NCBI GenBank assembly: GCA_963801105.1
Contig: CAWDDH010000003.1
Coordinates: 2,480,001 to 2,544,000 of the forward strand
Length of the DNA: 64,000 bases
Source of the DNA: JAENVU01 sp963801105
Lineage (GTDB): Bacteria; Actinomycetota; Acidimicrobiia; IMCC26256; JAENVU01
Reading direction: 5' to 3'
The notes under the pieces were generated by a model that ran no database searches, had not been told where the DNA came from, and was given only the letters and a program-made list of their open reading frames with translations. This document shows, piece by piece, positions 26,055-34,769 of this stretch. Made by a program: the position numbers and the translations under genes. Within the stretch, counting starts at the first letter, position 1; every line of letters begins with the position of its first letter.

Positions 26055-26641
26055 TGGCCACCACGCGGCGCGACCGACGACAGCGCACCCAGCACCGCAG
26101 CGGCGTGATGCTCGGGATCGCGGGCGTGCTCATCGCCGCGCTCCTCGTGTACCAGGTGTTCTTCCGCGGCGGCGACGACGGCGCGCCGACGCCCCAGGCC
26201 GCACCGGCCGCGTCGGCGACGGGCACCAGCGGGAAGGGCACCACGACCACCACGGCACCGCTCGAGCCCTCGCTCCCCAACGGCAGCTTCGACGAGCTGA
26301 GCCTGCGCGACCCGTTCGAGCCCGTCGGCCAGATCACTCCGGTCGAGCCGGCCACGACCACGACCACGACCGGCGGTGTCGTCCCACCGGAGACCACCCC
26401 GACGACGTCGTTGAACCCGGCCGGCACCACCGACGTCGCGATGATCGACATCTACGTGGACCCGACCACCGGAGCGCGCACCGCCCGGATCCGGGTCGGC
26501 ACCGCCGAATACACGGTGACCGAGGGCCAGCAGTTCGCGGCGAATTATCTGCTGGTGCGCTTCACGAGCGACACCTGCGCCGATCTCACCTACGCGAGCT
26601 CGGGCTTCACGCTCTGCACCGGCCAGCAGACCGTCAAGTAG
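26054..26641 (+). CDS. PilP-like membrane-anchored pilus protein (uncertain)
   Basis: A 195-residue protein with an Arg-rich start, one helix (VMLGIAGVLIAALLVYQVFF), Thr/Pro-rich low-complexity linkers, then a small C-terminal beta domain (MIDIYVDPTTGARTARIRVG) with two Cys. Position after pilO and the motif SLRDPFEP resemble PilP, whose usual outer-membrane partner PilQ is absent here, as expected in a monoderm. ATG 26054 shares a base with the pilO stop and has GGAGG 7 nt before it; GTG 26051 directly precedes it. Confidence 0.6.
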   Translation: MATTRRDRRQRTQHRSGVMLGIAGVLIAALLVYQVFFRGGDDGAPTPQAAPAASATGTSGKGTTTTTAPLEPSLPNGSFDELSLRDPFEPVGQITPVEPATTTTTTGGVVPPETTPTTSLNPAGTTDVAMIDIYVDPTTGARTARIRVGTAEYTVTEGQQFAANYLLVRFTSDTCADLTYASSGFTLCTGQQTVK

Positions 26642-26700
26642 CCACCGGCGCGCCCCCGCACCGGCGCCGAACGGGTCCCGGGCCGGAGCTCGACGCCCTC

Positions 26701-26706
26701 TAACCT
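26701..26706 (+). promoter_or_regulatory. Possible leaderless -10 element for aroC
   Basis: TAACCT, 9 nt before ATG 26716, with no Shine-Dalgarno sequence between. Same spacing as the box before pilD. Confidence 0.4.
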
Positions 26707-26715
26707 GAGCGGATC

Positions 26716-27867
26716 ATGCTGCGCTATCTCACCGCCGGGGAGTCGCACGGTCCGGCTCTGGTCGTGATCGTCGAAGGCCTGCCCGCGGGCCTCCCGATCA
26801 CGATCGACGCGATCGGCGACGAGCTCGCCCGGCGCCGCCTCGGCTTCGGTCGCGGTCCCCGTATGCGCTTCGAGCGCGACGACGTCGAGCTGCTCGGCGG
26901 GGTGCGCCACGGCGCCACGCTCGGCTCGCCGGTTTCGCTCGTCATCCACAACACCGAGTGGCCGAAGTGGCAGGAGGAGATGTCGCCGGGTCCCGGCGTG
27001 ACGGAGAAGCCCTTGACCCAGCCCCGTCCCGGTCACGCCGACCTGGTGGGCATGCAGAAGTACGGCTTCGACGACGCCCGCAACGTGCTGGAGCGGGCCA
27101 GCGCGCGGGAGACCGCGGCCCGTGTCGCGGCCGGCGCGCTGGCCAAAGCGCTCCTCGCCGAGCTCGGGACGACGGTGATCTCCCACGTCGTGCGGATGGG
27201 CGAGGCCGCCGCGGGCGCGGACCTGCCCCGGCCCGGCCCGGCCGACCTCCCGACGGTCGACGACTCGCCGGTGCGCTGCTTCGACCCCGGCGCCGAGGCC
27301 GCGATGGTACGCGCGGTCGAGGCCGCGGCGAAGGAGGGCGACTCCCTCGGCGGGGTCGTGGAGGTGCTCGGCTTCGACGTCCCGATGGGGCTCGGCTCCC
27401 ACGTCCACTGGGACCGGCGCATCGACGGGCGGATCGCGCAGGCGCTGATGAGCATCCAGGCGATGAAGGCGGTCGAGATCGGCGAGGGGATGGCCGTCGC
27501 CGCCGAGCGGGGGAGTGCCGCGCACGACGAGATCCTCTGGAGCGAGGACGACGGCTACACCCGCGGCTCGGACCGCGCCGGCGGGATCGAGGGCGGGATG
27601 ACCACGGGCTCGCTCCTCGTCGCCCGGGCCGCGATGAAGCCGCTGGCCACGCTCAACCGCCCGGTGCTGCGCACGGTCGACGTCGAGACGAAGCAGGAGA
27701 CCGTGTCGTTCAAGGAGCGCACCGACGTCACCGCGGTGCCGGCCGCCGGTGTCGTCGCCGAGACCATGGTGGCGCTGGTCCTGGCCGACGAGGCGGTGCG
27801 CAAGTTCGGCGGCGACTCGGTTGCCGAGCTCGTGCGCAACCATCGCGCCTTCGTCGCCTCGCTGTGA
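26716..27867 (+). CDS. aroC: Chorismate synthase
   Basis: Converts EPSP to chorismate using reduced FMN as catalyst. The 383 residues show LTAGESHGPALV at the start, GRGPRM with RMRFE-type phosphate contacts, RPGHADL near 100, SARETAARVAAGA near 130, and the conserved DIRP-like end TVDVETKQE. Length is in the normal 360-400 range. First of aroC-aroK-aroB-aroQ, four consecutive shikimate enzymes that complement aroE at 3.5 kb. Confidence 0.97.
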   Translation: MLRYLTAGESHGPALVVIVEGLPAGLPITIDAIGDELARRRLGFGRGPRMRFERDDVELLGGVRHGATLGSPVSLVIHNTEWPKWQEEMSPGPGVTEKPLTQPRPGHADLVGMQKYGFDDARNVLERASARETAARVAAGALAKALLAELGTTVISHVVRMGEAAAGADLPRPGPADLPTVDDSPVRCFDPGAEAAMVRAVEAAAKEGDSLGGVVEVLGFDVPMGLGSHVHWDRRIDGRIAQALMSIQAMKAVEIGEGMAVAAERGSAAHDEILWSEDDGYTRGSDRAGGIEGGMTTGSLLVARAAMKPLATLNRPVLRTVDVETKQETVSFKERTDVTAVPAAGVVAETMVALVLADEAVRKFGGDSVAELVRNHRAFVASL

Positions 27868-27931
27868 CCCGGATCGGCCTCGCCGCCGCGGTCGGTGTTC
27901 GACCGGGCCGGTGGCGCTCGGAGCGCCCGAC

Positions 27932-28456
27932 ATGACCCGTCACCTGGTGCTGATCGGGATCATGGGCGCGGGCAAGACCTCTGTCGGTCAGCGGTGTGCG
28001 GCCCAGCTCGGATGCGGGTTCGTGGACACCGACGACGTCGTCGCCACGAACGCGGGGATGAGCGTGCCCGAGATCTTCGCCGCCGAGGGCGAGGAAGGGT
28101 TCCGGGTGCGGGAGGTCGCCGCCGTCGCCGACGTGCTCGCGTCGCCCGAACCGTTGGTGGTCGCCTGCGGCGGGGGTGCGATGACCCGGCCCGAGAACCG
28201 CCGGGCGGTGCGTGACCACTACGTCGTGTGGCTCGTCGCGGATCCCGGCGTCCTCGCGGCCCGCGCGACCGCGGACGGCCTCGAGGCCCGACCGTTGCTC
28301 CGCGGCCGCGATCCGCTGGTGGCCCTCGAGCGCATCGCGCGCGAGCGCGCCACGGCCTACGCGGAGGCGGCCGACGACGTCGTCACCACCGAGGGGCGCA
28401 CGGTCGACCAGGTCACGCGGGTGGTCGTCGACCGGTTCCGGCGGATGCCGGGATGA
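27932..28456 (+). CDS. aroK: Shikimate kinase
   Basis: Phosphorylates shikimate with ATP. The 174 residues include Walker A GIMGAGKTSVG (about 9-19), DTDD near 34 for shikimate/Mg, the GGGAM motif near 77, and the LID segment ARPLLRGRDPL. ATG 27932 follows aroC after 64 nt, and its TGA overlaps the aroB ATG (ATGA). Confidence 0.95.
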   Translation: MTRHLVLIGIMGAGKTSVGQRCAAQLGCGFVDTDDVVATNAGMSVPEIFAAEGEEGFRVREVAAVADVLASPEPLVVACGGGAMTRPENRRAVRDHYVVWLVADPGVLAARATADGLEARPLLRGRDPLVALERIARERATAYAEAADDVVTTEGRTVDQVTRVVVDRFRRMPG

Positions 28457-29553
28457 CCACGATCCGCGTCGCGCTGGATCCGGGCTACGACGTCGTGGTG
28501 GAGTCGGGCGCGCTCGCGCGGGTCGGCGCGCTCGTCGCCGACCGGCGCCGGGTCGCGGTGGTGAGCCAGGCCGTCGTCGCGGACCGCTACGCCGAGCCGG
28601 TGCGCGCCGGCATCGACGCGCCCACCGAGGTCTTCCTGATGGACGACGGCGAGGCGCACAAGTCGCTGGCGACGATCGACGACCTGTGTCGCGGCTTCGC
28701 CCGCTGGGGCTTGCTCCGCGGCGATGCGGTGATCGCGCTCGGCGGCGGCATGGTCGGCGACACGGCCGGCTTCGCGGCCGCGGTCTACCACCGCGGCGTC
28801 GCGGTCGTGCAGGTGCCGACCACGCTGTTGGCGATGGTCGACGCCGCGATCGGCGGCAAGACCGCGGTCAACCTGCCCGAGGGGAAGAACCTCGTGGGTG
28901 CATTCCATCAACCCGTCGGCGTGGTCGCCGACCCCGACACGCTGGCGACGCTCTCCGAGCGCGAGTACCACAGCGGCCTGGGTGAGGTGGCCAAGTACGC
29001 GCTGATGTACGACGTCGTCGAGGACCCGACCGGGCTCGTCGACGCGTTGCGGGTCGGTGGCACGGCGGTGCAGGTGCGGGACGCGACCGTGCTGGCCGAC
29101 GTGGTGGCACGCTGCGTGGCGATCAAGGCCGATGTCGTGGCGCGTGACCCGCACGAGCGGTCAGGGCTGCGCGCCACGCTGAACCTCGGGCACACGCTCG
29201 CGCACGCACTCGAGATCGCCTACGAGCACGAGCTGACGCACGGCGAGGCTGTCGCGATCGGCCTGGTCTTCGCCGGCGCGCTCGCCGGCGGCGGCGAACG
29301 CGTGCGCGCCGACGTCGTGGACCGCTTCCAGGCTCTGCCGTTCTCGCTCGGGCTGCCGACGACGGTGCCCGACCCGACACGCGTGCCCCCGGCGCGGCTG
29401 CTCGAGCTGATGGCCCGCGACAAGAAGGCGCGCGGCGGGCTCACCTTCGTGCTGCCGGGGCCCTCCGGGCTGGAGCTGGTCGAGGATCCGCCGCTCGCGG
29501 CGCTGCGGTACGCGTTCGAGTCCATCGGGTATTCCGGCGAGGAGCTCCCATGA
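28453..29553 (+). CDS. aroB: 3-dehydroquinate synthase
   Basis: NAD- and metal-dependent cyclisation of DAHP. The 366 residues show DDGEAHKSLATI near 62, GGGMVGDTAGFAAAVYHRG near 98, PTTLLAMVDAAIGGKTAVN near 120, the metal-site Glu in GLGEVAKYA, and His residues in NLGHTLAHALE and HGEAVAIG. Coupled to aroK and aroQ by 4-nt overlaps. Confidence 0.97.
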   Translation: MTTIRVALDPGYDVVVESGALARVGALVADRRRVAVVSQAVVADRYAEPVRAGIDAPTEVFLMDDGEAHKSLATIDDLCRGFARWGLLRGDAVIALGGGMVGDTAGFAAAVYHRGVAVVQVPTTLLAMVDAAIGGKTAVNLPEGKNLVGAFHQPVGVVADPDTLATLSEREYHSGLGEVAKYALMYDVVEDPTGLVDALRVGGTAVQVRDATVLADVVARCVAIKADVVARDPHERSGLRATLNLGHTLAHALEIAYEHELTHGEAVAIGLVFAGALAGGGERVRADVVDRFQALPFSLGLPTTVPDPTRVPPARLLELMARDKKARGGLTFVLPGPSGLELVEDPPLAALRYAFESIGYSGEELP

Positions 29554-29984
29554 CGACCATCCTGTTGCTGTCCGGTCCGAACCTGAACCTGCTCGGCACC
29601 CGCGAGCCGGAGATCTACGGCACCGACACGCTGGCGGACTGCGTCGGCGACGCCCGGGCCTGTGCCGAGGCCGCCGGGTACGACCTCGAGCACCTCCAGT
29701 CGAACCACGAGGGCGAGATCATCGAGGCGATCCAGGGCGCCCGTGGTCGCGTCGCGGCGATCGTGATCAACCCGGCCGCCTTCACGCATTCGTCGTTCGC
29801 GATCGCCGACGCGCTCGCCGCGTTCGACGGGGTGAAGGTCGAGCTCCACCTCTCCAATCCGAGCGCGCGCGAGGAGTGGCGACGCGTGTCGGTGGTGGCG
29901 CCGTACGTGACCGGCACGGTCGCCGGCTTCGGGCGCGCGGGGTACCGGCTCGCGCTCGAAGCCGTGGTCGGACGGTTGGGATGA
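29550..29984 (+). CDS. aroQ: Type II 3-dehydroquinate dehydratase
   Basis: Dodecameric trans-dehydratase of 144 residues. It shows LLLSGPNLNLLGTREPEIYG with the catalytic Tyr near 25, LEHLQSNHEGEIIEAI, INPAAFTHSS, and VELHLSNPSAREEWR. ATG 29550 overlaps the aroB stop; its own stop overlaps the peptidase ATG. Confidence 0.97.
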   Translation: MTTILLLSGPNLNLLGTREPEIYGTDTLADCVGDARACAEAAGYDLEHLQSNHEGEIIEAIQGARGRVAAIVINPAAFTHSSFAIADALAAFDGVKVELHLSNPSAREEWRRVSVVAPYVTGTVAGFGRAGYRLALEAVVGRLG

Positions 29985-31087
29985 CGGCGTTCACGGACTC
30001 CCTCGGCCCGATGGCCGTCGCGGCGCGCCTGGACCACCTCCGCGAGCGCTTCGACGGGATCGACGCGCTCCTCGTGACCAAGCTCGTGAACATCCGCTAC
30101 CTCACCGGGTTCACCGGGTCGGCCGCGATGCTGCTGGTGCGGCCGGACGGAGCGACGTTCGTGACCGACGGCAGGTACCGGGACCAGTCCGCCGACCAGC
30201 TCGGCGCCGCGGGGGTCGGCGCGGCGATCGTCGTCGGCCTCACCCAGGCCGAGCAGCGAGATGGGCTGGCCGCCGCCGCGACCGGCGTCGCGCGACTCGG
30301 CCTGGAGGCGGAGTCGGTGTCCTGGGCCCAGCAGCGCAGCTTCGTCGACTGGTTCCCCGCGGCCGAGCTGGTGCCCACAGAGGGGCTCGTCGACGGGCTG
30401 CGCATCGCCAAGGAGCCGGCCGAGGTCGAGCGGATCCGCGCCGCCTGCGCGATCGCCGACGACGCCCTCGCCGAGCTGCTCCCGACGCTGGCCGAGGGCC
30501 CGACCGAGCGGGAGTTCGCACTTCGCCTCGAGTTCGCGATGCGCGAGCGCGGCGCGACTGCGGTGAGCTTCGACCCGATCGTGGCGGCGGGCCCGAACGG
30601 CGCCAAGCCCCACGCCCGACCGAGCGACCGGCCCATCGGTGCCGGCGAGCTCGTCGTGATCGACTTCGGCTGCATCGTCGACGGGTACTGCTCGGACATG
30701 ACCCGCACGGTCAGCGTCGGCGATCCCGGGCCCGACGCCCGTCGGGTGTGGGACACCGTGCTCGACGCCCAGCAGCAGGGCTCGGCCGCGGTGGCCGTCG
30801 GCGTCGAGTGCCGGGTGGTGGACGCGGCCTCGCGTGCCGTCATCGTCGCCGCCGGGTGGGGCGACGCGTTCATCCACGGCACCGGGCACGGGGTGGGGCT
30901 CGAGATCCACGAGTCGCCTCGGGTCGCGTCGACCTCGACTGGTACCCTGGCCACCGGCCACGTGGTGACGGTCGAGCCCGGGGTCTACCTCCCCGGAGTC
31001 GGCGGCGTCCGGATCGAGGACACACTCGTCGTCACCCCGGACGGACCGGTCGCCCTGACCGAGTTCCCCAAGCAACTCGTCGTCTGA
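29981..31087 (+). CDS. Xaa-Pro aminopeptidase / M24 family peptidase
   Basis: Two-metal pita-bread peptidase of 368 residues, similar to PepQ/PepP-type proteins that precede efp in many Gram-positives. N-terminal creatinase-like domain (ALLVTKLVNIRYLTGFTGS), then metal ligands Asp and Asp in VIDFGCIVDGYCSDMTRT, His in GTGHGVGLEIHE, Glu in TVEPGVYLPG and Glu in GVRIEDT. All five are present. Overlaps aroQ by 4 nt. Confidence 0.93.
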   Translation: MTAFTDSLGPMAVAARLDHLRERFDGIDALLVTKLVNIRYLTGFTGSAAMLLVRPDGATFVTDGRYRDQSADQLGAAGVGAAIVVGLTQAEQRDGLAAAATGVARLGLEAESVSWAQQRSFVDWFPAAELVPTEGLVDGLRIAKEPAEVERIRAACAIADDALAELLPTLAEGPTEREFALRLEFAMRERGATAVSFDPIVAAGPNGAKPHARPSDRPIGAGELVVIDFGCIVDGYCSDMTRTVSVGDPGPDARRVWDTVLDAQQQGSAAVAVGVECRVVDAASRAVIVAAGWGDAFIHGTGHGVGLEIHESPRVASTSTGTLATGHVVTVEPGVYLPGVGGVRIEDTLVVTPDGPVALTEFPKQLVV

Positions 31088-31111
31088 CCCCCAACGCGGA
31101 GCACGATCGCC

Positions 31112-31210
31112 TTGAGCGAAGCGGGAGCGGCAACCGGGACGCAGCCGAGACCACAGCGGAGCGTGGCCGGAGCGGCCCGGTCCGGAGGACCGAGAGCGGG
31201 AGAACAGTGA
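31112..31210 (+). CDS. Possible 32-residue leader frame before efp
   Basis: TTG 31112 opens a frame rich in Ala, Gly and Arg, ending PRAGEQ at a TGA that overlaps the efp GTG (GTGA), the same junction style as true operon neighbours here. It lies within repeat family B and has no known family. It may be only the by-product of the repeat. Confidence 0.25.
   Translation: MSEAGAATGTQPRPQRSVAGAARSGGPRAGEQ
31161..31205 (+). repeat. Intergenic repeat family B, copy 2
   Basis: GCGTGGCCGGAGCGGCCCGG, then CCGAGAGCGGGAGA, matching the segment at 13938-13980 block by block. Its end supplies the GGGAGA ribosome site for efp. Confidence 0.55.
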
Positions 31211-31768
31211 GCATCTCGACGAACGACCTGAAGAACGGCATGGCGCTGAACCTGCCGGAGGGTCTGATGACGGTGGTGGAGTTCCAGCACGTGAAGCCGG
31301 GCAAGGGCGGTGCGTTCGTGCGGACGAAGCTGAAGAACTACCGGACCGGTGCGGTGATCGAGAAGACGTTCCGGGCCGACGAGAAGGTCGGGCACGCCAC
31401 GATCGACAAGCGCGAGATGCAGTACCTCTACCGCGAGGGCTCGGATTACGTCTTCATGGACAACGAGTCCTTCGAGCAGCTGTACGTGCCCGTCAGCTCG
31501 CTCGGAGAGGCGACGAAGTACCTGAAGGAGGGTGACTCCGCGGTGCTGCCGAGCTGGAACGACGAGGTGCTCGGCGTCGACCTGCCGGCCGCGGTCGAGC
31601 TGGTCGTGACCGAGACCGAACCCGGCATCCAGGGCGATCGGGTCTCGGGTGCCCGCAAGGCGGCGACGATGGAGACCGGGCTGGTGGTGCAGGTGCCTCT
31701 CTTCATCGAGACCGGCGAGAAGCTGAAGATCGACACGCGCACCGGCGACTACCTGACGCCGCGCCTGA
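31207..31768 (+). CDS. efp: Translation elongation factor P, frame broken near the end
   Basis: Relieves ribosome stalling at polyproline. Three beta-barrel domains are present: KOW-like N-terminus with Lys33 in VKPGKGGAF (the position modified in other bacteria), OB domain starting MQYLYREGSDYVFMDN, and the C-terminal FIETGEKLKIDTRTGDYL. The visible frame then misses its stop and runs on into the nusB region. Removing one C at about 31758-31762 gives DYLTRA and TGA 31766-31768, the normal family ending, 4 nt before nusB. GTG 31207 has GGGAGA upstream. Confidence 0.9.
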
Positions 31769-31772
31769 TCGG

Positions 31773-32168
31773 GTGGCCCCCCGACGCGAGTCACGCGAAC
31801 GCGCCCTCGGCCTCTGTTACGAGCGCGAGGCGCGGGCGATCAGCACCGACGAGCTGCTCGACGGGCTGCCCGCGAGCCCCGACGAATACGCGGTGGAGCT
31901 CGTGCGTGGCGTCGAGCACCACGAAGGCGAGCTCGACGAGCTGCTCCGTGAGTACTCCGAGCACTGGGCGGTCGAGCGGATGCCCGCGGTCGATCGCGCC
32001 GTGCTGCGGCTCGGCTGCTTCGAGCTGACGCACGAGCCGGAGGTGCCCACCGCGGTCGTGATCAGCGAAGCGGTGGAGCTCGCCAAGCAGTACTCGACCG
32101 AGAACAGCGGTCGCTTCGTCAACGGCCTGCTCGCGAAGATCGCCGAGCAGGTCCGCACGGTGCCGTGA
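31773..32168 (+). CDS. nusB: Transcription antitermination factor NusB
   Basis: All-helical RNA-binding protein that pairs with NusE for rRNA antitermination. The 131 residues show the Arg-rich start PRRESRERALGLCYE, DRAVLRLGCFEL near 80 and VISEAVELAKQYSTENSGRFVNG-type segment (V, E, A, K, G, F, N, G) near the end. GTG 31773 follows the corrected efp stop by 4 nt, and the pair efp-nusB is a classic neighbour set. Confidence 0.94.
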   Translation: MAPRRESRERALGLCYEREARAISTDELLDGLPASPDEYAVELVRGVEHHEGELDELLREYSEHWAVERMPAVDRAVLRLGCFELTHEPEVPTAVVISEAVELAKQYSTENSGRFVNGLLAKIAEQVRTVP

Positions 32169-32455
32169 CCCTGCCCGACACGATCGAGGCGCCCACCGAC
32201 GAGACCAAGGTGGCGCCCGATCTGCCGTGGATCGTGATCGTCTGGAACGACCCGGTGAACCTCATGAACTACGTCGTCATGGTGTTCCAGAAGGTCTTCG
32301 GGTATTCGAAGGAGAAGGCGACGCGCCTGATGCTCGAGGTGCACCACGACGGGAAGTCGGTGGTGTCGCACGGGACCCGCGAGAAGTGCGAGGGCGACGT
32401 GAGCCGGCTGCACGCGTACGGGCTGTGGGCGACCATGGAGCGCGACCGCGCATGA
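32165..32455 (+). CDS. clpS: ClpS adaptor of the ClpAP/ClpCP protease
   Basis: Delivers N-degron substrates to Clp. The 96 residues have a flexible acidic N-terminus, then PWIVIVWNDPVNLMNYV (N-degron pocket), VFGYSKEKATRLMLEVH and EKCEGDVSRLHAYGL. Overlaps nusB and the next gene by 4 nt each. Confidence 0.95.
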   Translation: MTLPDTIEAPTDETKVAPDLPWIVIVWNDPVNLMNYVVMVFQKVFGYSKEKATRLMLEVHHDGKSVVSHGTREKCEGDVSRLHAYGLWATMERDRA

Positions 32456-32949
32456 CCAAGCTCGCCCCGACGGCCACCGGCATCCGCATCGAGCTCGAGG
32501 CGATCGAGGCGGCCGCGCTCGCGGATCTCGCCGCGCAGCTCGGCGCCGTGCTCGACGGCGGCGTGCCCGACCACGGCACCGACCCGATCCGGGACCGGCT
32601 GTTCCCACGCGCCTACGTCGACCCGACCGAGGACCGGGCCGAGGCGGACTTCCAGTCGGTGGTGCACGACGACCTCGTCGAGACCAAGACCGGGGCCATC
32701 ACCGCGCTCGTCGCCGACCTGGGCGACGAGCGGGACCCACGGGCCACGAGCGTGGAGCTGGACGGGCCGGGCGTCGAACGCTGGGTGAGCGCGCTCAACG
32801 ACATCCGCCTCGCCGTCGGCATCTCGCTCGGCATCACCGACGAGGATCACGACGTCCCCGCCGACGACCCGCGTGCGGCCGGCCTCGACACGTACGACTG
32901 GCTGACCTGGTTGCAGGCCAACCTGGTCGAGGTGCTCCTGGAGGGCTGA
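32452..32949 (+). CDS. DUF2017 family protein
   Basis: A 165-residue acidic protein of unknown function, always seen next to clpS in actinobacteria. Visible pattern: GIRIELEAIEAAALADLA at the start, DPIRDRLFPRAYVDPTEDRAEADFQ, and a C-terminal YDWLTWLQANLVEVLL. No membrane segments or catalytic motif. ATG 32452 overlaps clpS; the TGA overlaps the next ATG. Confidence 0.85.
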   Translation: MTKLAPTATGIRIELEAIEAAALADLAAQLGAVLDGGVPDHGTDPIRDRLFPRAYVDPTEDRAEADFQSVVHDDLVETKTGAITALVADLGDERDPRATSVELDGPGVERWVSALNDIRLAVGISLGITDEDHDVPADDPRAAGLDTYDWLTWLQANLVEVLLEG

Positions 32950-33446
32950 TGATCGTGAACCCGGTGCCGGGACCGGTGCACGCCATCGAGGGCTACGGCC
33001 TGGCCGAGGCACCCGCCGACGGCAGCGCGCTCGCCTGGCCGACCGTCGTCGACTGGCTCACGCATTCGCGCAGCTATTGGGTCACGACGGTGCGCGCCGA
33101 CGGCCGCCCGCACGCGATGCCGGTCTGGGGCCTCTGGATCGACGGCGGGCTCTGGTTCTCCACCGACCCGGCGTCGGTGAAGGGGCGCAACCTCGCGCGC
33201 TCTCCGGACGTCGTCGTCCATCTCGAGAGCGGCGACGAGGTCTGCATCCTCGAGGGCGCGGTCCGGAGAGTGACACCGGAGGAGCTGCCCGGCTCGTTCG
33301 TCGCCGACTACGCCGCGAAGTACGACACCGAGCTCGACGTCACGGCCCCGGGCTTCGGCTTCTACGCACTCACGCCGACCGTCGCCCTGACCTGGACCGA
33401 GGTCGACTTCCTCCACACCGCCACGAGGTGGGCGTTCGGGGCCTGA
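32949..33446 (+). CDS. PPOX-class (split-barrel) flavin or F420-dependent oxidoreductase-like protein
   Basis: A 165-residue split beta-barrel protein related to pyridoxamine 5'-phosphate oxidase: SYWVTTVRADGRPHAMPVWG near 40-60, GGLWFSTDPASVKGRNLARS near 70-88, then ALTWTEVDFLHTATRWAF. Many actinobacterial relatives use F420; the cofactor cannot be decided. ATG 32949 shares a base with the DUF2017 stop (TGATG). Confidence 0.8.
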   Translation: MIVNPVPGPVHAIEGYGLAEAPADGSALAWPTVVDWLTHSRSYWVTTVRADGRPHAMPVWGLWIDGGLWFSTDPASVKGRNLARSPDVVVHLESGDEVCILEGAVRRVTPEELPGSFVADYAAKYDTELDVTAPGFGFYALTPTVALTWTEVDFLHTATRWAFGA

Positions 33447-33525
33447 CTCGCCGCGGCCCACCCGTCCGGCGCCGGCGGGTCGGGGGAACGAGGTGCCGTG
33501 ATTCCGGACGATTTCTGCTGGAGAG

Positions 33526-33539
33526 CGAACATATGTTCG
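33526..33539. promoter_or_regulatory. LexA (SOS) box
   Basis: CGAACATATGTTCG is an exact palindrome and fits the Gram-positive/actinobacterial LexA consensus CGAACRNRYGTTYG. A likely -10 (TATACG at 33540 or TACGAT at 33542) directly follows, and ATG 33554 is 6-8 nt further, so LexA would cover the promoter of the HNH gene. Mycobacterial 13E12/DUF222 genes are known SOS targets. Confidence 0.85.
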
Positions 33540-33553
33540 TATACGATGCGAAC

Positions 33554-34769
33554 ATGCGGTTGGGGTCGGGTGGTCCGGTATCGGGGGAGAGAGACGGGTT
33601 CGCGGACCACGTCGGCGTCCTCGGCGCCGCGGTGGATCACCTGGTGGGTCTCGACCTCGAGCAGATGACCGACGGGGCAGTCCCGCGGCGGTGTCAATCG
33701 GGTCATCCGGCTCGGCGAGCTCGCCGAGCTGCTCCCGGAGACGGCGGCCGCGTGGCGGGACGGTGAGATCACCTCGGCCGCCGTGGCGATGATGGCGTCG
33801 GCCCGGGTGGAGGGTCACGACGAGAAGCTGGGGGCGTGCGAGCCCGAGCTGTTGCGCCTGGCGCGTGCACGAGACCATCGCTCGCTGCGGGTCGCGACCG
33901 CGCATTTCGCAACGTGCACGCGTGCCGACGGATCGCAGCCGTCGAATCCCGACGGGTTGACGCTCGCGCCGGTCGGCGACCGGACGGTCGTCACCGGGGA
34001 GCTGTCGGGCGACGCCGCCGAGACCGTGACCCACACGATCTCGGTGTTCACGCCCCGGCCGTCCGATCTGTGCGACCTGCTGCCCGCGCAGCGTCGGGCG
34101 CTCGCGCTGACGCGGATCTGCGAGATCGCCCTCCGGCACGGCACGGAGGCCGAGGGCGCGAGGCCCTCGGTGTCCTATCTCACCCACCCGCGCGCCTCCG
34201 AGGGCACTCCTGGTGTCACGGTTGGCGACTTCACCGGCGTCCTCGATCCACGCCTTCGGGATCGCATCCTGTGCGACTGCCGGGTGCGTCGGGTCGTGAT
34301 GGGCGCGCACAGCCGACCGCTCGACGTCGGCCGTGCGTCCCAGACCTGGCCGCCGGCGGTGCGGCGGGCGATCGTGGCCCGGGACCGGGGCTGTCAGTGG
34401 CCTGGATGTGCGCTTCCGGCCGGGTGGTGCGATGCCCATCACTTCGTCCACTGGGAGTCGGGCGGCCCGACCTCGGTCACCAACGGCTTCCTGCTGTGCC
34501 GCGCGCACCACACGTTCCTGCACCGACATCCGGACTGGCGCGTCACCTTCGACGATCAGCGCGTGCGCGTGTTCCGCCCGGACGGACGCGAGCTGTCACG
34601 CGATCCGTGGCGGGAGTTGCTCCAGCGCGCTGAGCCGTCCCGCCCGTCCCGGTGCGATGCCGACCGGGTGCCGGTGGCTCCCGGTGCGCGGACGCGCGAC
34701 ACGCGCGCGTGGTACGGTCGGAGCACTCCGTCACCGGGATCCCGTGAGGTCCCCACGGAAGAGGATGAG
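33554..34769 (+). pseudogene. Decayed DUF222/13E12-type HNH endonuclease gene
   Basis: N-terminal part (VLGAAVDHLVGLDLEQM) is out of frame, by one base, with the rest (VNRVIRLGELAELLPETAAA onward). The stretch of about 45 residues usually linking these parts in DUF222 proteins is missing, so a deletion as well as a frame change near 33690 is suggested. The C-terminal HNH nuclease motif is intact: DRGCQWPGC, CDAHHFVHW, CRAHHTFLH. The frame has no stop before pyrR and runs straight into it. Related genes are multicopy and prone to recombination in actinobacteria. The end coordinate is approximate. Confidence 0.7.
34736..34753 (+). promoter_or_regulatory. PyrR-binding loop of a pyr attenuator
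   Basis: GGGATCCCGTGAGGTCCC folds as GGGA-CC/GGTCCC with one bulged T and a CGTGA loop. TCCCGTGAGG matches the UCCNGNGAGG core of the Bacillus PyrR anti-antiterminator, 30 nt upstream of the pyrR ATG and 70 nt before a terminator. UMP-bound PyrR binding here would favour termination ahead of the pyrimidine operon. Confidence 0.8.

Noticed and set aside
30748..32028. An efp reading frame extended through nusB
   Set aside because: Residues after DYLTP are Ser/Arg-rich shadow sequence of nusB; a normal efp ending appears when one C is removed.
33554..34769. HNH gene as a mobile element or homing endonuclease insertion
   Set aside because: No terminal repeats or target duplication are visible, and DUF222/13E12 genes are ordinary SOS-linked genes in actinobacteria.
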